Source: an uncultured Robinsoniella sp. (GTDB taxonomy: Bacteria; Bacillota; Clostridia; Lachnospirales; Lachnospiraceae). From it: a stretch of DNA of 64,000 bases. The stretch is from positions 62,001 to 126,000 of the forward strand of contig UQGG01000011.1 of NCBI GenBank assembly GCA_900540475.1. The letters run 5' to 3'. Each line of letters begins with the position of its first letter. The stretch's first letter is position 1. Below are positions 9,297-17,027 of the stretch, in pieces. A program made the position numbers and the translations under genes. A model generated the notes under the pieces. That model was not told where the DNA came from and did no database searches. It saw nothing but the letters and a program-made list of their open reading frames with translations.

Positions 9297-9781
9297 GCAG
9301 TTATCAGATAAAGCCGAATAGTTTTGCAATCGGCAGCGAAAAAGATGAAATTACGGCTCTGGCTCTGGGAGCCGGGATAGCAGTATGCCTCTATGATGAA
9401 GAAAGAAGAGCCGGAGGTATGGTATATACGCTGTTTCCCGACAGTACCGCAGAAGGAAAGATTGCGGAGGACGAATGGTTAAAATATGTGGATACCGCGC
9501 TTGCGTTACTGGAAGAGGAAGTAGTGAGATATGGAGTCAGCAGAAAATCTATGTGGGCAAAAATCATAGGCGGAGCACGGATTTTTCATTTTAGAAATCA
9601 AATAGAAGATATCAGTATAGGGAGACAGAATGTAGAAGCGGCGAGGAACTGGCTGAAAAGCCGCCGGATACCGCTCAGATCAGAGGACACGGGTAATAAC
9701 TTTGGCAGGACAGTCCGGTTTTTCCTGGAAAATGGAAATGTAGAAATCGAGCTGGCGAATAAATACAAATATAATATTTAG
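9293..9781 (+). CDS. CheD-like protein lacking the catalytic Cys and His (copy 1)
   Basis: 162 residues; the start at 9293 overlaps the cheC stop as ATGA. The CheD fold is clear (ALGAGIAVCLYD, GGMVYTLFP, KIIGGARIF, IGRQNVEAA, DTGNNFGRTVRF), but the receptor-deamidase site is gone: the nucleophile Cys of the usual LGSCV motif is Gly28 and the catalytic His of GMxH is Tyr45. The paralog at 12503 keeps both (C28, H45). Cys32 is present in both copies and is not the catalytic residue. Predicted to be a non-enzymatic CheC-binding partner or regulator rather than a glutamine deamidase. Confidence 0.88.
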   Translation: MSSYQIKPNSFAIGSEKDEITALALGAGIAVCLYDEERRAGGMVYTLFPDSTAEGKIAEDEWLKYVDTALALLEEEVVRYGVSRKSMWAKIIGGARIFHFRNQIEDISIGRQNVEAARNWLKSRRIPLRSEDTGNNFGRTVRFFLENGNVEIELANKYKYNI

Positions 9782-9806
9782 GACAATATGAAAGGATATA
9801 AGCCAG

Positions 9807-11489
9807 ATGAGAAAAAAGATAAATAATATGAGAGTCGGGACTAAATTGCTGAGCTCTTTTACAATCATTGTTCTGCTATATATTGTTACGGTAGTGTCTG
9901 CAGTGATTGCAGTGAGCAGTGTGGCGAATTCATTTGAAGTATTTTATGACAGTCCTTATCAGATTGTAAGCACGGCGAAGGATATGAGGGCGGCAATCCA
10001 GGGGGTGGGCAGAAACATACTGGCTGTTATCGTGAATGATGTCAATCAGCCAGAGAACCAGGATTATCTGGCTGAGGCAAAGGAATTCATACAGGTAATT
10101 GATACCGGGATACTAATACTAAATGAAAAGGCCATAGATACCAAGGAAGCAGTGAAAGTACTGGAGGCCCAAATTGATGAAGTGAAACCGGTACGTGATA
10201 AAGTGCTTAATTTGTTAGAACAGGGCGATAAAGAAGCGGCATTAACGGCATATAAGACTTCGTATGAAATGAAAGCCAGGGAAGCTAGAACATCACTGCA
10301 TAATATCAGTGAACAAGCGGCTGTATCAGCTGATAAATACCTGGATAATGCAAGAAAAGTAGAAAAGACGATTATCACACTGATTATCGCACTGGCGGTG
10401 CTGATTATACTCATCACCAGTATCATTTGGTATCTGATTACAAAAAGCCTTACGGTACCTATAACGGCAATCCAAAAAGCAACGAATGATATCTCATTGG
10501 GAAATCTCAGTACAACACTTTCTTTTACTTCCAAAAATGAACTGGGAGAACTGTCGGATGATATCAGAGATACCGCAAAAGCATTGAGTCTGTATGTTAC
10601 AGAGATTGAAAAAGTATTGACAGCAATTGGGAATGGTAAGCTGAATTATGTATCTGAGATTACATTCCGGGGTGATTTTATTACGCTGAATGAAGCGATG
10701 GAGAGGATAACAGAACTTCTGCAGTCCTCTATGGAGCAGATCAGTAATAGTGCAGAGCAGGTTGCAGCTGGAGCAGAACAGATGTCTAACAGTGCGCAGA
10801 TACTTTCCCAGGGTGCATCCGAACAGGCAGGATCTGTCGAGGAACTGGCTGCAAGCATAAATGAGATATCGGATAGTGTAAAAGACAATGCACAGAATGC
10901 TGTAAAATCCAGTCAGTTGGCTGATCAGGTGGGCGGCCAGGTTCTTGACAGCAACCAGCAGATGGATGTGTTGATACATACAATCGGCGAGATTAAGAGT
11001 AATTCGGATAAAATATCAGGTATTGTGAGAGAAATAGAGGACATTGCTTTTCAGACTAATATCCTGGCATTGAATGCTTCTGTTGAAGCGGCGCGGGCAG
11101 GAGAAGCGGGCAGAGGCTTTTCTGTGGTTGCAAATGAGGTAAGAAGACTGGCGGCAAAAACCAGCAGTGCTTCAAAGATGACGGCAGAACTGGCTGACAA
11201 GACTTCTGCTACGGTGGATGACGGCATAAAAACAGCTGATGAAACAGCCAGGTCGCTGATCAAGGCAGTGGATGGAATGCAGGAAGTAAATGGAATGGTA
11301 GACCAGATCTCGGAAGCATCTGTCCAGCAGGCGGATGCAGTGACGCAGATTCGAAAAAGTATCGAGTTAATATCTGATATTGTCCAGGGTAATTCTGCAA
11401 CTTCGGAAGAAAGTGCCGCAGCCAGTGAAGAACTTTCGGCACAGGCGCAGTTATTAAAAAGTATGGTAGAAAAGTTTGAAATTGATTAA
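9807..11489 (+). CDS. Methyl-accepting chemotaxis protein (4-helix sensor, HAMP, MA)
   Basis: 560 residues: membrane segment about 14-38, extracellular helical-bundle sensor (about 39-188, 4HB_MCP type), second membrane segment about 190-212, HAMP (about 213-265), and a long signalling coiled coil. The hairpin tip IAFQTNILALNASVEAARAG and the flanking RGFSVVANEVRRLA are canonical. Glu/Gln pairs suited to methylation are seen around EQAGSVEELAAS and SEESAAASEEL. No C-terminal CheR-tethering pentapeptide. It is the only receptor in the operon and sits between the two CheY-CheC-CheD triplets, so it is the likely dedicated input of this array; ligand unknown. Confidence 0.95.
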   Translation: MRKKINNMRVGTKLLSSFTIIVLLYIVTVVSAVIAVSSVANSFEVFYDSPYQIVSTAKDMRAAIQGVGRNILAVIVNDVNQPENQDYLAEAKEFIQVIDTGILILNEKAIDTKEAVKVLEAQIDEVKPVRDKVLNLLEQGDKEAALTAYKTSYEMKAREARTSLHNISEQAAVSADKYLDNARKVEKTIITLIIALAVLIILITSIIWYLITKSLTVPITAIQKATNDISLGNLSTTLSFTSKNELGELSDDIRDTAKALSLYVTEIEKVLTAIGNGKLNYVSEITFRGDFITLNEAMERITELLQSSMEQISNSAEQVAAGAEQMSNSAQILSQGASEQAGSVEELAASINEISDSVKDNAQNAVKSSQLADQVGGQVLDSNQQMDVLIHTIGEIKSNSDKISGIVREIEDIAFQTNILALNASVEAARAGEAGRGFSVVANEVRRLAAKTSSASKMTAELADKTSATVDDGIKTADETARSLIKAVDGMQEVNGMVDQISEASVQQADAVTQIRKSIELISDIVQGNSATSEESAAASEELSAQAQLLKSMVEKFEID

Positions 11490-11508
11490 GGACAGGAGAT
11501 ATGAGGAT

Positions 11509-11883
11509 ATGAATGAGAAAATAATGATTGTGGATGATGCATTGTTTATGCGAGTCAGCTTAAAGAGAATATTGGCTGAAGCCGGATACAGTAATTTTCT
11601 GGAAGCAGATAATGGAGAAACAGCATGCAGAATCTATGAAGAAGAAATGCCGGATCTTGTGCTTATGGATATTTCTATGCCGATAATGAATGGTTTAGAT
11701 GCGTTGAAAAAAATTCGAAAGATAAATGAAAATGCAGTTGTGGTTATGTGTTCGGCAGTGGGACAGGAAGCGATGATTATGGAGGCTGTGGAAAATGGTG
11801 CAGTGGAATTTATAGTGAAACCATTTAAAGGGGAACAGATCGTTAATGCCGTTAAACAATGCCTGGAAAATGAAAGCAGGTGA
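11509..11883 (+). CDS. cheY: CheY-type single-domain response regulator (copy 2)
   Basis: 124 residues; the start at 11509 gives MNEKIMIVDD. Phosphoacceptor D54 (VLMDISMP), S82 and K104 (IVKPF) are at the same positions as in copy 1, and the two proteins share the VDDALFMR opening and a VxMCSAxGQE block, showing recent common origin. It is followed by cheC and cheD copies in the same order as the first triplet. It probably accepts phosphate from the same CheA, either as a second output or as a phosphate sink. Confidence 0.92.
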   Translation: MNEKIMIVDDALFMRVSLKRILAEAGYSNFLEADNGETACRIYEEEMPDLVLMDISMPIMNGLDALKKIRKINENAVVVMCSAVGQEAMIMEAVENGAVEFIVKPFKGEQIVNAVKQCLENESR

Positions 11884-11889
11884 TTCCAT

Positions 11890-12501
11890 ATGAAAAACTA
11901 TTCAGAACTGGATGAAACAGCACGGGATATCTTGTGTGAGATTGGAAATATTGGGACAGGAAATGCAGTGACTGCTCTTTCCAGCATGGTTGGGTTCAGT
12001 TTTCAGGTAGAACTCCCACAGGTTAAGATTATGAATTATCGGGAAGCACCCGATATACTGGGAGGTGCTGAGACATTACAGACAGGAATTATGCTGGAAA
12101 TCGGCGGTGAACTGTCAGGGATGTTCATGTTTCTCATGAATGAGGAATTTACCAAAGAGATGGTAATGGCACTTTTAGGAATGGGAAAAGAAGATTGGTT
12201 GTATATGGATGAGATGTGCCGATCGGTAATCTGTGAAGTGGGTAACATTGTATGCTGCTCTTATGTGAATGCTCTGGCAAAATTGATGGAGGTTAAAATA
12301 CAGGTATCTGTTCCCGATGTATGCTGCGATATGGTAGGAGCGATTCTCAGTGTACCCATGATTCACTTTGCCAATCTCAGTGATGAACTGATGGTAATTG
12401 AGAATCAATTCAGCACAGAGCAGCTGGCATTTACCAGCCATGTACTATTCTTGCCGGAACTGGAATCATTGGATAAGATCTTCAAAAGACTGGGAGTGTA
12501 G
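11890..12501 (+). CDS. cheC: CheC-family CheY-P phosphatase (copy 2)
   Basis: 203 residues, the same length as copy 1, starting 6 nt after cheY copy 2 behind AGGTGA. Both phosphatase motifs are present: LCEIGNIGTG (E17/N20) and ICEVGNIVCC (E116/N119). A Cys pair in the second motif and others nearby (ICEVGNIVCCS, DVCCDM) make it more cysteine-rich than copy 1. It likely dephosphorylates a CheY and pairs with the neighbouring active-type CheD, whose start codon is 1 nt after its stop. Confidence 0.92.
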   Translation: MKNYSELDETARDILCEIGNIGTGNAVTALSSMVGFSFQVELPQVKIMNYREAPDILGGAETLQTGIMLEIGGELSGMFMFLMNEEFTKEMVMALLGMGKEDWLYMDEMCRSVICEVGNIVCCSYVNALAKLMEVKIQVSVPDVCCDMVGAILSVPMIHFANLSDELMVIENQFSTEQLAFTSHVLFLPELESLDKIFKRLGV

Positions 12502-12502
12502 G

Positions 12503-12997
12503 ATGGAAAAAATAGTTGTGGGAATTGCAGAAGGTAAGGTATCAAAGGCTCAGGGGGAGCTGATTACCTATGCACTTGGTTCTTGTGTGGGAATCTGCTT
12601 ATATGACCGTAGCTGTAAGGTGGCGGGAATGGTACATATACTTTTACCGTATAAAAAGGTTGCTGTAAGTCAGAATAATCCGTATAAGTTTGCGGATACC
12701 GGGATAGCAATGCTGGTAAATGAGATGGAGCGCCATGGTGCCGGCAGAAAGAAAATGACTGCAAAAATTGCCGGAGGAGCGGAGATGTTCCAGAGAACAG
12801 GAACATTTCGGAATAACACAGCAGACGGGCAGATCGGACAGAGGAACGTAGAAGCGGTGAGGGAAGTACTGAAAGAACTGAGGATTCCAATAATAGCCGA
12901 TGATACAGGAGACAGGCTGGGACGTACAATAAGTTTCTCGGCAGAGACAGGAAAACTTACCGTTAAAACGGTTAGATTAGAGTGGAAGATGCTGTAA
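12503..12997 (+). CDS. cheD: CheD chemoreceptor glutamine deamidase (copy 2, intact site)
   Basis: 164 residues from the ATG at 12503, one nt after the cheC stop. The catalytic set is complete: T22 and C28 in ITYALGSCVG and H45 in GMVHILLP, plus the conserved KIAGGAEMF, IGQRNVEAV and DDTGDRLGRTISF elements. CheD converts specific receptor glutamines to glutamates and, in CheC-CheD systems, its binding to CheC is tuned by CheY-P for adaptation. This is the only CheD of the operon predicted to be enzymatically active. Confidence 0.94.
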   Translation: MEKIVVGIAEGKVSKAQGELITYALGSCVGICLYDRSCKVAGMVHILLPYKKVAVSQNNPYKFADTGIAMLVNEMERHGAGRKKMTAKIAGGAEMFQRTGTFRNNTADGQIGQRNVEAVREVLKELRIPIIADDTGDRLGRTISFSAETGKLTVKTVRLEWKML

Positions 12998-13004
12998 GGG
13001 AAGA

Positions 13005-13985
13005 ATGGAGGGAATTATGGAGACAGCGAGAAAGCAGGAGATATTAATTATAGATGACAGTATTCTTGTCTGCCAGCAGATAAAATTAATTATGAAAGAA
13101 GAAGATGTCATGATCAGAGAGGTTCATTCCGGGGAAGCTGCTCTTATGTTACTGAGCACCTATGTGCCGGATCTGATTCTTCTAGATGTGGTGCTGCCGG
13201 ATATTGAGGGATATGAACTGTGTAAAAAAATTAAAACGCAAAGTGATCATGGTCCATCTGTTATTTTCATTACTTCCAAAAGCGAAGATATGGATGTAGT
13301 AAAAGGATTTTCACTTGGGGCCTGTGACTATATTAAAAAACCGTTTCGGCCGGCGGAAATGAAATCACGTATTAAAGCGCATTTGGAGATAAAACGCCAA
13401 AAAGATGAACTGGACCAGATGAACCGGGAATTACAATGCAGTATGGAACGTTTGAATTATATGGCATTTCGTGATGGTCTTACAGGACTGTATAATCGGC
13501 GTTATGTAAAAGATGACCTGCTTAGGGAGATCAGGGATCAGAATCCCGGAGAAGTGGGTAATTATATTGTTATGGTAGATGTGGACAATTTTAAAAGTGT
13601 AAATGACTGCTATGGACACGAAGCAGGTGATGAGGTATTGATCTGCATTTCTAATATTATGGAGGACATATGCCGGCGTCATAAAGTTATTCGCTGGGGT
13701 GGAGAAGAGTTTATGATGGTCCTGTTCTCTGTAACAGAAAATGAAGCCTATGCTATTAGTGAGAAAGTCAGAATAGAAGTGGAATCGTTTAGCCTGTCGC
13801 ACGGAAGCCAGGTATTTTCCTGCACGATTACTCTTGGTATCTGCCATTATGATGACAGTAAAAATCTGGATGAAAATATAGCAAAAGCAGATAAAGCTCT
13901 TTACATTGGAAAGAGAAGCGGCAAAAACCGCAGTGTCTGGTATGAGGAAAAATCAGAAGCGGGGATGGATGATGAGTTACTTTGA
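13005..13985 (+). CDS. REC-GGEEF response-regulator diguanylate cyclase
   Basis: 326 residues. Start is uncertain between ATG 13005 and the in-frame ATG 13017, which has GGAGGG 4 nt upstream; both give the same domains. REC domain (about 8-125) with phosphoacceptor D61 in LLDVVLP and IKKPF; a short coiled linker; then a GGDEF domain (about 150-315) starting RDGLTGLYNRR with VDVDNFKSVND and an intact GGEEF (232-236). The RxxD inhibitory site expected just before the motif is not present (CRRHKVIRW), so product inhibition may be absent. PleD/WspR-like logic: phosphorylation by the operon CheA would raise c-di-GMP. It is the only clearly active cyclase in the operon. Confidence 0.92.
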   Translation: MEGIMETARKQEILIIDDSILVCQQIKLIMKEEDVMIREVHSGEAALMLLSTYVPDLILLDVVLPDIEGYELCKKIKTQSDHGPSVIFITSKSEDMDVVKGFSLGACDYIKKPFRPAEMKSRIKAHLEIKRQKDELDQMNRELQCSMERLNYMAFRDGLTGLYNRRYVKDDLLREIRDQNPGEVGNYIVMVDVDNFKSVNDCYGHEAGDEVLICISNIMEDICRRHKVIRWGGEEFMMVLFSVTENEAYAISEKVRIEVESFSLSHGSQVFSCTITLGICHYDDSKNLDENIAKADKALYIGKRSGKNRSVWYEEKSEAGMDDELL

Positions 13986-15978
13986 TGAAGACGCCAGGGA
14001 GATGCTGGATGTCTATCTTCTGGAAACCGGGCAGTTGATTGAAAAACTGGATGAAATCCTTTTGGATTCAGAGAAAAACAGCAGCCTGAGTGCAGAGAAT
14101 ATTAACAGCATTTTCCGTATTATGCATACTATAAAAAGTTCTTCAGCCATGATGGGCTTATCGGACCTGTCAACTGCGGCACACAGGCTGGAGGATCTGT
14201 TTTCTGCGCTCCGGGATAACAAAGGTGTCCCCGGGCAGATAAAAGGAATGAAAAAAGATTTGTTTCAATTGCTGTTTGAGGTATCTGACTTTATCCGTGA
14301 AGAGATGCAGCGTATGAAAGAAGAAAACTATGAACCCTCAGATATTACCAAAATCAAAGACAGAATAGAGGAATATCTTACCTCTGATGACAAAGCAAAT
14401 GAATCTCAGCAACCACAGGAAGGATTTCTGAAACAGGAAGGAATCATTTTGCGGGTGATATTTGAGCCGGAATGCCGTATGGAGAATATTCGTGCGCTTA
14501 TGCTGATGCGCCGGATAAAGGCAATCTGTTCCCAGGCAGAGTGCTTCCCCTCCGGGCTGGAAAATAATCCCCTGGCTTCAGAGTGCATCAGACAGCAGGG
14601 GCTGCTGGTCAGGGTACCGGAAGGAAAAGAGAAAGAAGCTTTTGAAACTTTAACAGGCGGTGTATTTGTTAAAAAATGCGAAGTCGCAGCAAAAAACAGT
14701 GCTTCAAAAGCAGCAGCCAAAGAAGTTTTGCCAGAGAGTGAACATATACCTGTAACGCCTGCAGTACCGGAACCGGAATTTATGGATATCCGATTGGAGC
14801 GTTTAGATGAATTACAAAATTTGACAGGGGAATTACTGGTTCTCGTGTCATCCTTTTCCAATGAATTAAAAAAAAGAAAATTATTCGAGCTGGAAGAAAG
14901 CTATGGCTACCAGGCTAAACAGTTCGTAGAAGAGCTGGGGAAAACAGTATTGCATATGCGTATGGTGCCCATTGCCCAGATAATTCCCAAACTGCGCAGA
15001 GTGTTGAGAAACATCTGCAAAGACCAGAAGAAAGAGGTTGAATTTATAATCTCCGGACAGGAAACAGAGGCGGATAAAAATATTGTTGACCAGCTCTGTG
15101 AGGCATCTATGCATATTATCCGCAATGCTGTGGATCACGGTATTGAAAGCCACAGTGAACGGGTTCGTATGGGAAAGCCGGAAAAAGGCTATATTCGGTT
15201 TACAGTGGAAAGCCACGGGGAAGAACTAATGGTCCGCATCAGCGATGATGGAAGAGGAATTGACATCATGCAGCTGCGTGAAAAAGCAAGGGAGAAACAA
15301 CTGTTTACAAAGCCGGAAGAGGATTATACAGAAGAAGAGATTTTAGAATTCTGTACGATGCCCGGATTTACTACGAATCGGACAGCAAATGCCTATTCCG
15401 GCAGGGGTGTGGGAATGGACATTGTCAAGAAGATGACCGATGACGCAGGGGGACATCTGAGAATTGAAAGTGAAATAGGAAAAGGGACTTCTGTAGTAAT
15501 CTATCTGCCCCTTACGCATGCGATTATAGAAAATATATTATTTTCGGCAGGCGGGCAGTTATTTTCCATACCATTTCGGCAGACAATTCGGTTTTTTGAA
15601 CATCAGGATGCAGATAAGGATATACGCAAAGAAAACGGGAAAAGTGTATTCTTATATGATAATAAAGTTCTGCCGGTGATTGATGTGGCAGAGGTATATC
15701 ATTTAGAAGGAAAAAGTACAGGTAAAATCATGTTGTATGTTAAAGGACCGATAAGAGAAGTATGTCTTCTGGTGGATGAGGTTATCGGTCAGGAGAAGCT
15801 TATGCAAAAGCCGATACCTAAATTATTAGGAAGGGACTTTAGCACCCGGACAGGAATGAGTGGCTGCAGTATCCTTGGGGATGGATCAGTCTGCATGGCT
15901 TTAGATGTGGAAAAATTTATCTGGTTTGCCCAGAAAAAAAGCAAGGCAGGAAAGGGGAAACGTAATGGAGAAGGCTGA
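13969..15978 (+). CDS. cheA: CheA chemosensory histidine kinase
   Basis: 669 residues from ATG 13969 (ATG 13972 is equally possible); the start lies inside the previous gene (17-nt overlap). HPt domain with phosphoacceptor H53 in IMHTIKSSSAMMG; a divergent regulator-docking region (about 145-245); dimerisation helices from IRLERLDELQNLTGELL; ATPase with IIRNAVDHGIE (N box), ISDDGRGID (G1) and GRGVGMDIV (G2); and a C-terminal CheW-like domain (about 530-655). It autophosphorylates under MCP/CheW control and passes phosphate to the two CheY proteins and probably to the REC-GGEEF protein. No CheB or extra REC domain is fused. Confidence 0.96.
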   Translation: MMSYFDEDAREMLDVYLLETGQLIEKLDEILLDSEKNSSLSAENINSIFRIMHTIKSSSAMMGLSDLSTAAHRLEDLFSALRDNKGVPGQIKGMKKDLFQLLFEVSDFIREEMQRMKEENYEPSDITKIKDRIEEYLTSDDKANESQQPQEGFLKQEGIILRVIFEPECRMENIRALMLMRRIKAICSQAECFPSGLENNPLASECIRQQGLLVRVPEGKEKEAFETLTGGVFVKKCEVAAKNSASKAAAKEVLPESEHIPVTPAVPEPEFMDIRLERLDELQNLTGELLVLVSSFSNELKKRKLFELEESYGYQAKQFVEELGKTVLHMRMVPIAQIIPKLRRVLRNICKDQKKEVEFIISGQETEADKNIVDQLCEASMHIIRNAVDHGIESHSERVRMGKPEKGYIRFTVESHGEELMVRISDDGRGIDIMQLREKAREKQLFTKPEEDYTEEEILEFCTMPGFTTNRTANAYSGRGVGMDIVKKMTDDAGGHLRIESEIGKGTSVVIYLPLTHAIIENILFSAGGQLFSIPFRQTIRFFEHQDADKDIRKENGKSVFLYDNKVLPVIDVAEVYHLEGKSTGKIMLYVKGPIREVCLLVDEVIGQEKLMQKPIPKLLGRDFSTRTGMSGCSILGDGSVCMALDVEKFIWFAQKKSKAGKGKRNGEG

Positions 15979-16399
15979 TGAAAAAGCAGACGAAAAGGAG
16001 CTGCTGTGCTTTAATGGGAAAGGACTGGCATATGCAGTTGAATTTTCTGAGGTTATGGAAATCTGTGCCCGCGTCCCGGTAGAAAGAATACCATGTCTGC
16101 CAAAGTATTTCATGGGAATCTGCCATTATAAAGGTGTTATGATTCCAGTGGTAACAATGGAAGAAGACGCAGGCAGCTACACGGGAGAAGTAATTATATT
16201 GGTAAACACGGATGAATATATTTTCGGTATCTGCGTATCCGGTGATCCATGGATCTGCACGGTAGAAGATCATCAAATAGCGGAAATTTATGAGAGTCTG
16301 GTTGCTGGCATATGGAGAGAAAAAGCAGTCTATCGAACAGATAAAGAGATCATATGTCTGCTGGATCTGGAACAGTCAGCAAGAGAACTTGCAAATTGA
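15965..16399 (+). CDS. cheW: CheW coupling protein
   Basis: 144 residues from ATG 15965, overlapping the end of cheA by 14 nt. The CheW core is recognisable: ELLCFNGKGLAYAVEFSEVMEI, VERIPCLPKYFMGICHYKGVMIPVV and EVIILVNTDEYIFGICV, matching the usual beta-barrel strands and the GxxxxRGxxIPV loop. It is the most CheW-like of the three small couplers and, by its coupling to cheA, the probable structural partner of CheA and the MCP. The N-terminal EKADEKADEK stretch is charged and likely disordered. Confidence 0.85.
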   Translation: MEKADEKADEKELLCFNGKGLAYAVEFSEVMEICARVPVERIPCLPKYFMGICHYKGVMIPVVTMEEDAGSYTGEVIILVNTDEYIFGICVSGDPWICTVEDHQIAEIYESLVAGIWREKAVYRTDKEIICLLDLEQSARELAN

Positions 16400-16459
16400 C
16401 GGATTGTGGAAACAGGGATATACTAAGTTCAGGTTTTATACCTGATGGAGGTGACAATC

Positions 16460-16711
16460 ATGAGCGATCTTGGCAAACTACCCAATGTGGGAAAAGTATT
16501 AGAGAAACTGCTGGTGGATGCAGGAATTACAACTGCGGAACAGCTGAGGGAAATTGGAACAGAAGAGGCATTTATCAGAGTACGCATGCAAGACCCGGGT
16601 GCGTGTATCAATATGCTTTATGGCATTCAGGGAGCAGTGGAAGGAATAAAAGATAAGTATCTGGAAGAAAGTACAAAAGAGAATTTGAGGCAATTTTACA
16701 GAAGCTTATAG
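16460..16711 (+). CDS. Stand-alone TfoX C-terminal domain protein
   Basis: 83 residues. Start set at ATG 16460 by a near-perfect GGAGGTGA five nt upstream; an in-frame ATG at 16445 would place that site inside the gene. The sequence (LPNVGKVLEKLLVDAGITTAEQL, then ACINMLYGIQGAVEGI) matches the helix-hairpin-helix-like TfoX/Sxy C-terminal domain, without the N-terminal TfoX domain. The role of such small proteins is not established; TfoX/Sxy proteins regulate competence in Proteobacteria, which should not be transferred here. It is the last gene of the operon, 60 nt after cheW and followed by a terminator. Confidence 0.8.
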   Translation: MSDLGKLPNVGKVLEKLLVDAGITTAEQLREIGTEEAFIRVRMQDPGACINMLYGIQGAVEGIKDKYLEESTKENLRQFYRSL

Positions 16712-16723
16712 GAATGTAAAGTT

Positions 16724-16754
16724 AAAGCTCCGGTGGGATGACACCGGAGCTTTT
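16724..16754 (+). terminator. Terminator of the chemosensory operon
   Basis: A perfect 12-bp GC-rich stem (16724-16735 with 16742-16753), 6-nt loop, short T run (TTTTC). Placed 12 nt after the last gene of the operon. Confidence 0.8.
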
Positions 16755-16920
16755 CACGACTATTGAGGGTAGCCGTGATTATGGAATATATTAACAAGAT
16801 GCTAATACATTATAAATCTATCATATTCGACAGATTCATACAATTAAAATCGTTCGACAAATAGTTGTATAATTCAACAGGAATGCGTGAGTTGCCAAAA
16901 TCCAACCACCAAAAAGAAGG
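16755..16920. other. Non-coding gap before the c-di-GMP protein promoter
   Basis: The 316-nt interval between 16711 and 17028 holds the operon terminator, this AT-rich stretch, and the promoter at 16921-16949. I see no open reading frame or stable hairpin of note in the stretch itself. Confidence 0.5.
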
Positions 16921-16949
16921 TTGTGTAATCTCATATTATTAGATATAAT
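16921..16949 (+). promoter_or_regulatory. Promoter of the 1330-residue GGDEF/EAL gene
   Basis: TTGTGT (16921-16926), 17-bp spacer, TATAAT (16944-16949). The -10 neighbourhood (ATTAGATATAATATGAT then CAAGGT) differs from the operon promoter at 2327-2355 at only a few positions, and both have GG directly before the TTGT of the -35. Confidence 0.7.
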
Positions 16950-17027
16950 ATGATCAAGGTAATTTGGAACGGTATTAGGAAGCATCCCAAATTCACAATC
17001 AGATAAATATTTGGACGGAGGCAAAAG

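Noticed and set aside
11260..11442. Minus-strand ORFs within the MCP gene.
   Set aside because: Long antisense frames are expected opposite Ala/Glu/Ser-rich coiled coils; none has a start signal or recognisable domain.
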